Of a DNA stretch of 64,000 nucleotides, positions 27,262 through 34,502 are shown in pieces (within the stretch, counting starts at the first letter, position 1; each line of letters opens with the position of its first letter). Both the position numbers and the translations under genes were made by a program. The stretch is from contig NZ_CP076039.1 in assembly GCF_014529625.1 (NCBI RefSeq), positions 1,054,001 to 1,118,000 on the forward strand, written 5' to 3'. Below the pieces are notes generated by a model. The model ran no database searches. It saw only the letters and a program-made list of their open reading frames with translations, and had not been told where the DNA came from. The DNA comes from Candidatus Pelagisphaera phototrophica (lineage in GTDB: Bacteria > Verrucomicrobiota > Verrucomicrobiia > Opitutales > Opitutaceae).

Positions 27262-28847
27262 ACGAACCCTATCACGCTAAGAACGGCCTTCATCGTCGCG
27301 ATCTCATCAAAGGCGTTACCGCCGCCAGTCTAGGTCTTGCCACTGGTTCAATGGGGATCCCTGAGTTGCTAGGTCAGGCGCCTGTATCCAATTCCTCAAA
27401 ACGAAATCTAATCCAGATCGAAAATGCCAAACCCGGCACACGCGACTGGCTGCTCACGAACACGTTCACCGATCCCTTGAAGCGTAGAAGCGGCATTGGC
27501 AGCGGACGTAGCACGTATATCGAAGGCTACTGCTCAGCCAATAGCGTGCGGGCGGGCGAGAAATTGCAGATCATGGTAAGCACGGATCCGGAAACCGCGT
27601 TCAAATTGGAGATCTTTCGGACCGGTTACTACAACGGAGATGGCGCTCGACTGGTGAAACGTTTTGACGCGCTCAAAGGCGTCCCTCAACCGGTACCACC
27701 AATTGGCGAGAACTACATTCACGAATGTAGCTGGAAACCCTCGGTTGAATTTACTATTCCCGACGATTGGTTGAGCGGCGTTTATCTGGGAAAACTGACT
27801 GGAGAGTACACGGGAACGCAGAGCTACGTCATTTTCATCGTGCGCGATGACCGACCCTGCGATCTGCTGTTTCAATGCAGTGACCTGACCTGGTCTGCCT
27901 ATAATAGGTGGCCGACTGATTTCTCCATTTATTCCAGGCATGAAGGGCGTTCCAGCACTAGCGTGCCCAGCGGATCGGTGAGCTTCGATCGGCCTTATGC
28001 CTTGTTCACTCACCCGGTCAATAAGATCAAGGCGTCCGTGGGTTCCGGCGAATACTTGCCTTGGGAATTTCCCTTGGCTTTTTGGCTGGAGCAGCACGGT
28101 TACGATGTCTCCTACATTTCCAATGTCGACACGCATGCCGACCCGAAGGGCTTGCTGCGTACGAAGGGATTTATCTCGGTTGGGCACGACGAGTACTGGT
28201 CATTGCAGATGTACGACAATGTACTCAAGGCACGTGACGAAGGAGTTAGCCTAGCGTTTCTGAGCGCCAATGCCGTTCTTTGTGTCGTACCGATGCTGCC
28301 TGCTTCAGACGGTACGCCCAATCGCGCGATACGTCGGGAAGGTTGGTTCTTTCCGCCGGAATATGGGAGCGGTGACGCCAGGCGAAATGTCAATCAGGAA
28401 GGCTTCGAACCCGTCATGGGGCCGGATGGCGCTTTATTGATGGGGAACCGGACGACTCCCCCGGTCATGGGGGCTGGCGATTGGAGCTGCGCCAAACCGG
28501 AGCATTGGCTCTTTGAAGGGACCGGGATGAAGAAAGGAGACTCGATCGAAGGTATCGTTGGCTGGGAGTGGCATGGCGCCCCGATGATGGACCTGCCCGG
28601 AATGCAGATCGTAGCCGAAGGCGAAACTTCGATGAACGGCAAAAATCCAGGCCATTACACCGCCACAATCTACGACGGCCCGAAGGGCAACGTGGTCTTC
28701 AACGCCGCCACGATCTGGTGGGCCAACGGCTTGTCCAGCCCGCCCGGACACAAAACCCCGGTCAGACATGGCGTCGCTCAACAAGGCTCGGACGAGCGCG
28801 TCCAGAAAATCACCCACAACCTATTTCAACGTATAATAAAACCTTAA
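27258..28847 (+). CDS. Tat-exported N,N-dimethylformamidase-beta-like protein
   Basis: A 529-residue protein. The Tat signal is HRRDLIKG followed by a hydrophobic stretch. The body matches the large-subunit domain of N,N-dimethylformamidase: EIFRTGYYNGDGARLV, IPDDWLSGVYLGKLTG, LTWSAYNRWP, SFDRPYALF, WLEQHGYDVSYISNVD, SVGHDEYWSLQM and AFLSANAVL. The known enzyme is a metallo-amidase; no small subunit is encoded nearby, and homologues in marine bacteria are uncharacterised. The start overlaps the stop of the truncated dehydrogenase (ATGA), a by-product of the deletion rather than a true operon. Confidence 0.78.
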   Translation: MNEPYHAKNGLHRRDLIKGVTAASLGLATGSMGIPELLGQAPVSNSSKRNLIQIENAKPGTRDWLLTNTFTDPLKRRSGIGSGRSTYIEGYCSANSVRAGEKLQIMVSTDPETAFKLEIFRTGYYNGDGARLVKRFDALKGVPQPVPPIGENYIHECSWKPSVEFTIPDDWLSGVYLGKLTGEYTGTQSYVIFIVRDDRPCDLLFQCSDLTWSAYNRWPTDFSIYSRHEGRSSTSVPSGSVSFDRPYALFTHPVNKIKASVGSGEYLPWEFPLAFWLEQHGYDVSYISNVDTHADPKGLLRTKGFISVGHDEYWSLQMYDNVLKARDEGVSLAFLSANAVLCVVPMLPASDGTPNRAIRREGWFFPPEYGSGDARRNVNQEGFEPVMGPDGALLMGNRTTPPVMGAGDWSCAKPEHWLFEGTGMKKGDSIEGIVGWEWHGAPMMDLPGMQIVAEGETSMNGKNPGHYTATIYDGPKGNVVFNAATIWWANGLSSPPGHKTPVRHGVAQQGSDERVQKITHNLFQRIIKP

Positions 28848-28903
28848 ACGTGATCTCAGTATTCCCCCGACTGCGTGTCAATTTATCCGAAATAATCTAA
28901 AAA

Positions 28904-28946
28904 CCACGCCGCCTTGCTGCGTAGCTACGTCGAGACTTCGGCGTGG
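28904..28946. repeat. Palindromic hairpin element
   Basis: Perfect 8-bp arms CCACGCCG (28904-28911) and CGGCGTGG (28939-28946) enclose 27 bases that contain a 10-base palindrome CGTAGCTACG (28920-28929). No T-run follows, so it resembles a REP/BIME-type element more than a Rho-independent terminator. It lies between the dimethylformamidase-like gene and the chimeric remnant at 28985. Confidence 0.6.
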
Positions 28947-28984
28947 AATCTTATTGAACTCGTCAAAATTATCCCAAAAACCAC

Positions 28985-29274
28985 ATGAACGAATCCCAGA
29001 ACCCTCAGCGCGGCCTTCATCGTCGCGATCTCATCAAAGGCGCGACTGCGGCCAGTTTAAGCCTTGCAGCGGGCTCGATAGGGATCCCTGAATCCCTTGG
29101 GCAATCATCCGTATCCAGTTCATCGCGACAAAACCTGTTCCGAATCGGGATGTGGGACCCGACGATCGCCCGAATGTCCTCTTTGTTATTGTAGGCGATT
29201 TGAATGTGGTGCTGGGTTCATACCTTGACTCCGCCCGTCATCCGCATTATACTAACGCTAAATCGCTAAATTGA
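28985..29274 (+). pseudogene. Chimeric remnant: Tat leader of a dimethylformamidase-like gene joined to a sulfatase N-terminus
   Basis: From the ATG at 28985 the protein is a paralogue of the preceding gene's leader: GLHRRDLIKGATAASLSLAA then IGIPESLGQ. Similarity ends after about 50 residues. From 29164, in another frame, the sequence reads DRPNVLFVIVGDLNVVLGSY, then LDSARHPHYTNAK and a TGA at 29272. This is the start of a type I sulfatase (PNVLFIxxDDLN), with the second metal Asp replaced by Gly. Neither part can make a functional enzyme. It looks like a deletion joint between two former neighbours. Confidence 0.65.
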
Positions 29275-29383
29275 GGTGCAATTTTATTGAGATCTCTTAA
29301 ATTTCTAAACAGTTTTAATACGAAGACATCATGTTATCTCTTTCGAACAAATATTTCGAAGTTTTCTCGTTTCTAAATTTGGT

Positions 29384-29408
29384 AGCGGCCGATCTTCGAG
29401 CGGCCGCT
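29384..29408. repeat. Short GC-rich inverted repeat
   Basis: Arms AGCGGCCG (29384-29391) and CGGCCGCT (29401-29408) are perfect 8-bp complements with a nine-base loop in otherwise AT-rich sequence. It may be a terminator stem without a T-run or part of a repetitive element. The flanks 29275-29531 hold no gene. Confidence 0.45.
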
Positions 29409-29531
29409 GATCCCGCTAAGCGGAATTCAGACATCGCCTCGTCGGTGGCTATTAAAAAATAATGGCCGCTCGGAGTTCGGCTGCACCCAAAGAAAAGTTC
29501 GGGACTTAACCCGATAATCGTTATCCTAATC

Positions 29532-30821
29532 ATGAATAAAAAAATAAATCGCCGTAACTTCATAAAAACAACCGCCACTGCCGCTATCGGCATGCCGACC
29601 CTGATACCGGCCAGCGCACTCGGCAAAAATGGGGCCGTGGCTCCCAGCAACCGAATTATAGTGGGGGGCATTGGTTTAGGCCCGCGCGGACGAAAGGTCC
29701 TTGCGGGATTCTTCGCTCAGAAGGACTGTCAATTCGTCGCCATTGCCGATGTTCAAAAAGAGCGTCGCGAAATCATCAAACGTTTAGCGGACCGCGAATA
29801 CGGGAATACGGATTGTGCCACCTACGACGACATGTCCGGAGTCTTGGGGCGCGATGACATCGATTCGGTTATCATCGCTACCGGCGACCGCTGGCATACT
29901 ACGGCCTCCATCACCGCCGCCCGCGCAGGCAAGGATATCTATTGCGAGAAGCCTTGCGCCATGAATATCATGGAATGCCAGCAACTGGATGACACGGTTC
30001 GGAAACATAAGCGCGTCTTCCAAGCGGGAACGCAACGGCGAAGCGTGCCCAATTTCAAGCTGGCAGTCGATCTTGCCCGCAGCGGCAAATTGGGGCAGGT
30101 GACGTCCGTTCATGCGGGTATTTTGGAGTTACAGCAATACTTGGAGCCTTTGCCGGCCGAACCAGAGCCGGACCCTTCGGATGTTAATTGGGACAAGTGG
30201 CTCGGCCCGTCGCCGTGGATGGACTTTAACGCTGCCTATTGCAGAGGTCGCTGGCGCAATCACGCGGGATTGTATGCGGCATGGAGATTGCCTGAGTGGG
30301 GGTCCCATACAATTGACGTCTGCCAGTGGGCGGCCGATGCCGATGGAACGACTCCTATTGAATACGAGCCGGTATCGGATGGTGAGATAGTCGCGAAGTA
30401 TTCGAATGGCGTCAAACTGGTGATGCGCCTTTCCGGTTTTGAAGGGGAAGGCGTATGGCAGGAAGGACTCGGTACTTGCCCTGTTCGTTTCGAAGGTGAT
30501 GAAGGCTGGGTAGAAGCAGGGGATGCGAAGGCAATCGTAACCAGTAATCCCAAGATGCTAAAAAACAAAACCTACGACCAGCTCAACGGCACGGATCCAG
30601 TGTTGCATGCTCGCAACTTCCTTGATTGCGTTAAGACTCGGGAGGACCCGATTTGCAACTCGACGGCGGTTCGCTACGGACACATGGCCTGCTTCGCGGC
30701 GGCCATTAGTTGGAAGTTGGGACGCAAGGTCACCTTCGATCCAAAGAAGGAACGCTTCATCGGAGATACGGAAGCCAATCGCATGCGCACCTACAAACGC
30801 CGCAAACGGTATAAGATATAG
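29532..30821 (+). CDS. Tat-exported Gfo/Idh/MocA-family oxidoreductase
   Basis: A 429-residue protein. The leader NRRNFIKTTATAAIG is Tat-like. The NAD(P)-binding start is VGGIGLGPRGRKVL, VAIADVQKERR is the second strand, and VIIATGDRWHTTASITAARA and DIYCEKPCAMN carry the family EKP motif with its conserved Lys. The C-terminal substrate domain includes WDKWLGPSPWMDFN and RNHAGLYAAWRLPEWGSHTI with a candidate catalytic His. Exported Gfo/Idh/MocA proteins are abundant in PVC bacteria and probably act on sugars or glycosides in the periplasm. It stands as a single intact gene between two remnants. Confidence 0.9.
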   Translation: MNKKINRRNFIKTTATAAIGMPTLIPASALGKNGAVAPSNRIIVGGIGLGPRGRKVLAGFFAQKDCQFVAIADVQKERREIIKRLADREYGNTDCATYDDMSGVLGRDDIDSVIIATGDRWHTTASITAARAGKDIYCEKPCAMNIMECQQLDDTVRKHKRVFQAGTQRRSVPNFKLAVDLARSGKLGQVTSVHAGILELQQYLEPLPAEPEPDPSDVNWDKWLGPSPWMDFNAAYCRGRWRNHAGLYAAWRLPEWGSHTIDVCQWAADADGTTPIEYEPVSDGEIVAKYSNGVKLVMRLSGFEGEGVWQEGLGTCPVRFEGDEGWVEAGDAKAIVTSNPKMLKNKTYDQLNGTDPVLHARNFLDCVKTREDPICNSTAVRYGHMACFAAAISWKLGRKVTFDPKKERFIGDTEANRMRTYKRRKRYKI

Positions 30822-31036
30822 TAATTGTTAATAGGATACGACCTCGGTCGCGGGTTGCAGGATGACCAGTATTCGTAGGAGAAGACGGGAGGAGGCATCA
30901 TGTAGCTACCACTTCCTGACATGAGCCTGTCGAATGGGTCGGGGCGTATCTTGTTGATTTAAAATCTTATCGCTTTTACCATACGCTCATTCCTTTTGGT
31001 AAGTAGTATTACAATTTGTGAATACTAAGAACTTAT

Positions 31037-31267
31037 ATGAGAAACTACTTCCTCCTTACGCTTCTGGTTGTATTCGCATTCATTGCTATCGGTAACGCCG
31101 CTGCCAGTGAAGCAGAGCCGATGAACGTCGTGTTCATTCAAGCCGATGATCTCGGCTGGAGCGATACCGAGCTTGATGGAAGCTTTACGCTCTCTACGCC
31201 GGCCGTATCTGGAAATAAACTCTTCATCAGAACTGGCGAATACTTGTACAGTATCTCCAAGGGATAA
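31037..31267 (+). pseudogene. Chimeric remnant: sulfatase 5' end fused to a PQQ-propeller 3' end
   Basis: A 76-codon frame. The first 45 codons encode a signal peptide (FLLTLLVVFAFIAIGNAAAS) and MNVVFIQADDLGWSDTEL, the canonical start of a sulfatase. From there the frame continues without shift as LDGSFTLSTPAVSG and LFIRTGEYLYSIS. This differs at two of 31 residues from the C-terminus of the PQQ-repeat protein at 25467 but at many synonymous sites. The donor was therefore a second, diverged PQQ gene now lost. The joint lies at GAGCT-GATGGAAG, where short microhomology is possible. Confidence 0.75.
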
Positions 31268-31336
31268 ACTGGAAATTGTATGTCAAAAATGCTTCATTAA
31301 CCACGGAAAGAGAATCCAGAAACCCAAATCACCAAT

Positions 31337-31592
31337 ATGGACGCATCAGAATTTAAAGTCTCCGAATCCCTCGCCGCCACCGGCGGTTCGAAGGAGCTCA
31401 CAGACCGCGAAAAACACCTCATCGGTCTAGCCGTCGTATTAACCCGCGGTTGTGAACACAAAAGAGGCATTGCAAAATCTAGAGGCGGTCTCTGTAGAGA
31501 TTCCGGATCAATTCTGGAATGATCTGGAGCCATTGGTTATGGATATGTCGGATTCGAGATTCATTGTAGAAATCAAAGATGTAATCGAATAA
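31337..31592 (+). pseudogene. Chimeric remnant: carboxymuconolactone-decarboxylase-like 5' end and aldo/keto-reductase-like 3' end
   Basis: The frame from 31337 reads SESLAATGGSKELTDREKHL and IGLAVVLTRGCEH, like the start of CMD/AhpD-family proteins, which continue with CxxC chemistry that is absent here. From 31452 a different frame reads NTKEALQNLEAVSVEIPDQF and WNDLEPLVMDM to a TAA at 31590-31592. This resembles the C-terminal helix region of aldo/keto reductases (EALxNLxxVxxEIPxxxW). The joint again links the front of one gene to the back of another. Families are assigned on short stretches only. Confidence 0.5.
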
Positions 31593-31724
31593 AAATGCTA
31601 AAACTCCAGTTTTTGGCTAAAAGTCTATGAGCATCAACTGGTTAGGTTTATTATTATTACGTTTTTCTCTATCGCTTTCCATAAGCGGTTGATCAATAGG
31701 GTCTTTTGAAAACACTTTCCCGCT

Positions 31725-33248
31725 ATGAATCCCTTTTCCGATTTAAGTCTTCTCTTTGGAGACATGCACAACCATTGCGGCATCTCTTATGCCCATGGAT
31801 CTTTGGAAGATGCTTTAAGCAACGCTCGTGAGCAGCTCGATTTTGTGAGCATTACCGGCCATGCACATTGGCCTGATATGCCGGAGCCGAGCGATGACAT
31901 TCAGTACATTATTGATTTCCATAAGGAGGGTTTCGCCAAGCTAAAGGCCGGTTGGCCAAAGATGATGGAAACATTGAGGCAGTTTAACGATGAGGGAAAC
32001 TTCGTTGTCTTTCCAGGCTTTGAAGTTCACTTCGGCACCTGTGGCGATCGCAATATGCTTTACAAAGATTTGGAGGGAGAGATATTGTATCCAAAAAATT
32101 TGGAAGAATTGCACAATCAACTGCGTGCGTTGCGAGAGCAGGGTAGGGATGCCATTGCTCAGCCGCACCACCTTGGCTATCTCAAAGGCACGCGTGGCAT
32201 CGATTGGAACAGCTTCAGTCCCGAGTTTGCTCCCTTTGTTGAAATGCTTTCGATGCACGGCTGCTCTGAATCGTCGGAGAATATTAAGCCGTTCTTGCAT
32301 TCCATGGGGCCAAGCGATTGGCAGAGTACAATTCATTATGGTTTGAAGCAAGGGCATGTATTTGGATTTTCAGGCGGTACGGATCATCATAGCGCCCATC
32401 CTGGCAGCTACGGGCATGGAATGACTGGGCTTTGGGCGGAGTCGGGCAATCGCGAAGATGTCTGGGACGCATTGTTGAAGCGTCGTATGTTCGCTTTGAC
32501 CGGCGACCGAATGGATTTGCAGTTCGCGGTGAACGGCCTGCCTATGGGATCAGAGATTGCGGCGTCTAAAAAGAGACGTATCGAATTTTTCCTACAAGCC
32601 GGCGGGGCTATCGACTGCGTAGACATCTTGCGCGATGGCGAATTGGTGAAGCGTTTTTCACAGTATGAAATGGAACCCACTGGCGAAACCAATGACGATC
32701 TTGTTCATACGAAGATCTACTTGGAGCTGGGGTGGGGTGCCCGTCACAAAACCTGTAATTGGGAGGTTGAGTTGGGATTGACGGATGGCGAAATCAAATC
32801 GGTGGAGCCGCGCTTCCGCGGACGTGAAGTGGTATCGCCCGTGGAAGCGAAGGACACGGGTAGCTACTACATCAGTAAGGTGCTGGAGACAGGAGATCAG
32901 TCCGTTCGATTTGAAACCGTCACGAGCGGCAATCCGAATAATTCAACCAATCTGTCACAAGGGGTGTGTTTAGAAGTGAGTATGCCGCGAGACGCAACCG
33001 TTTGGGCAAACCTCAATGGCAAGCGGGTTGAGTGGCCGTTGACCGCATTGATGGAGGGAGCTCGCTCGGGAGTAATGAAGGACATCGACTCCCCTGCTTG
33101 GCGTTTCAATCGCGCGCCCTCGCCGAATCAGTGGAAATGGTCCGGGGAATGGGAGGACAGTGAAGGGGAAGGCAGCTCCTACTATATGCGTGTGCGACAG
33201 CGCAACGATCAGTGGGCGTGGTGCTCACCGGTATTTTTAAACCGCTAG
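31725..33248 (+). CDS. DUF3604/PHP-like metal-dependent hydrolase
   Basis: A 507-residue cytoplasmic protein without a signal peptide. FGDMHNHCGISYAHG (11-25) supplies H15 and H17, SITGHAHWPD (42-51) two more histidines, VFPGFEV an acidic ligand, AQPHHLGYLKG and GGTDHHSAHPGSYGHG further metal ligands. This matches DUF3604, a PHP-superfamily relative found beside sulfatases in marine bacteria. The beta-rich C-terminal half includes CVDILRDGELVKRF. The metal ligands suggest a phosphoesterase-like or hydrolytic role; the substrate is unknown. Monocistronic. Confidence 0.75.
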   Translation: MNPFSDLSLLFGDMHNHCGISYAHGSLEDALSNAREQLDFVSITGHAHWPDMPEPSDDIQYIIDFHKEGFAKLKAGWPKMMETLRQFNDEGNFVVFPGFEVHFGTCGDRNMLYKDLEGEILYPKNLEELHNQLRALREQGRDAIAQPHHLGYLKGTRGIDWNSFSPEFAPFVEMLSMHGCSESSENIKPFLHSMGPSDWQSTIHYGLKQGHVFGFSGGTDHHSAHPGSYGHGMTGLWAESGNREDVWDALLKRRMFALTGDRMDLQFAVNGLPMGSEIAASKKRRIEFFLQAGGAIDCVDILRDGELVKRFSQYEMEPTGETNDDLVHTKIYLELGWGARHKTCNWEVELGLTDGEIKSVEPRFRGREVVSPVEAKDTGSYYISKVLETGDQSVRFETVTSGNPNNSTNLSQGVCLEVSMPRDATVWANLNGKRVEWPLTALMEGARSGVMKDIDSPAWRFNRAPSPNQWKWSGEWEDSEGEGSSYYMRVRQRNDQWAWCSPVFLNR

Positions 33249-33314
33249 TTGGATTTTCAAGTTACGTGACTGCAGACTTCTCAACCTTGATTTTCTCAAA
33301 TCCCGTTTTAGAGT

Positions 33315-33438
33315 TTAACCACAAAAAGCACAAGAAATACAGAATGAGCAGCTTACGTTATCTTCTAATTAATTTGATCGTTCGCCCTGTCGTTCAACTG
33401 CCCTATTTTTTGTGACTCATGTGTTTTTTTGTGGTTAA
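33315..33438. repeat. Inverted repeat TTAACCACAAAAA...
   Basis: The left arm TTAACCACAAAAAGCACA (33315-33332) and right arm TGTGTTTTTTTGTGGTTAA (33420-33438) are complementary apart from about two positions and enclose about 87 bases. The arms resemble an ACCACAxAxxxCACA sequence type that recurs in intergenic DNA of environmental bacteria; a truncated ATTAACCACGGAAAG also appears at about 31298. It may be a miniature mobile element or a structure ending both convergent transcripts. Confidence 0.55.
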
Positions 33439-33577
33439 GATAAATTTTTTTTTTATATTAAAAAATAAATCTGAAGTGTAAATAAATATTGGGTACGAAA
33501 ACTTCAGCTGATGCACAAAAGTGGGAACTCGCCAAAGTCCTAAAACGGTCATTATATAAAATAGCCGAACACGCACA

Positions 33578-33733
33578 ATGAAAGGCAGTTCACGCAAAAC
33601 GGGTGCAAGCACCAACATTTACCGCCGGCATTTTGTGAGGAATCTTGCCAAAACCCTGGGTGCATTGACCCTATTGCCACTGTTGAACCTGAATGCTGCT
33701 GGGGCTCGTAGTCCTTGGATTTCTAGAATCTAA
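33578..33733 (+). pseudogene. Tat-leader remnant of a lost exported protein
   Basis: A 51-codon frame beginning MKGSSRKTGASTNIYRRHFV and continuing with RNLAKTLGALTLLPLLNL and NAAGA. It has a twin arginine, a hydrophobic core and an Ala-x-Ala-like end, so it is a complete export leader. Only about ten further codons follow before TAA. Exported DUF1501, Gfo/Idh or sulfatase-type proteins in this genome use such leaders, so this is probably the 5' stub of one of them. Confidence 0.5.
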
Positions 33734-33768
33734 TTGCAGTCGGAATTCAGAATCCGACATTGATAAAG

Positions 33769-34359
33769 CTACCCTTGACCAAGTGGCCTCAGAGGCTCGT
33801 TGACACTCTCCATCTCCTCAGGAGTAGGGAAGTGCTGCTGCAAGTCGTCCAACATCTCTCTAAGAGGCTTTCGGATTACATCACGAAAGGCCTTGTCCAT
33901 GATCTGTCGATTTCCTCCCGGAGGGGGAGTGTCTCTCTGATTGTAAGTTCCTAGTGTATTCAATTGTCCGTACTTTGAGAGCTTTGCGCTGATAACCGCA
34001 ACTAAATCACCGGAATTGTCTTGCTCGAATCGAAAGGCATGGATTTCCAGCAGTGGGCCTGGCCCCGGATCATCTCGCTCTTCTAAGATACGAATTTCGA
34101 TCGGAAGTTGATAAGCGTAGAGTAGTTTGGTTAGCACCACTCTGAAGTCTTCGCGGCGATTCTTTTCCATGGAATTCGCCACATCGGGCATGTTTACCTG
34201 ATAGATTGGGCTCGCTCTGTGCTCGAATTGCACGAACAGAGTCTCGGACTTATCCAGAAAAATATATTGGTCGGTGTCCTGTGGCCCCATACTCGCGCAT
34301 CCCGCAAGCAGAAAGACTAAGAATAGGAGGATCAGATGACTTGGATGAATACCTTTCAT
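33769..34359 (-). CDS. Lipoprotein of unknown function
   Basis: A 196-residue protein. The signal peptide ILLFLVFLLAGC has a lipobox with Cys21, so it is lipid-anchored. The mature part is weakly beta-stranded (FVQFEHRASPIYQVNM, LLEIHAFRFEQD, LVAVISAKLSKYG) and ends in a basic helix (DKAFRDVIRKPLREMLDD). The layout recalls DUF4136-type outer-membrane lipoproteins, but no diagnostic motif is visible. It is the neighbour of a sulfatase on the same strand, 143 bases downstream of that gene's stop. Confidence 0.7.
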   Translation of the reverse strand: MKGIHPSHLILLFLVFLLAGCASMGPQDTDQYIFLDKSETLFVQFEHRASPIYQVNMPDVANSMEKNRREDFRVVLTKLLYAYQLPIEIRILEERDDPGPGPLLEIHAFRFEQDNSGDLVAVISAKLSKYGQLNTLGTYNQRDTPPPGGNRQIMDKAFRDVIRKPLREMLDDLQQHFPTPEEMESVNEPLRPLGQG

Positions 34360-34502
34360 TTCAATTAAGAATCCAGCCTATTTTTCTGCGATCCAGATAT
34401 TGCGGAAGTGGCTGGGATTTCCATGGGCTTGGAGATCGGGGGTTCCTTTGGGGATAATAACCGGATAGTGCCGCTAGCAACAGGAAATAAGTCAATGGGC
34501 TA

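Larger units (their letters stand above)
33249..33768. other. Intergenic region with inverted repeat and a Tat-leader remnant
   Basis: Between convergent genes. It contains the inverted repeat at 33315-33438 and the short remnant at 33578-33733, described separately; nothing else was recognised. Confidence 0.4.
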
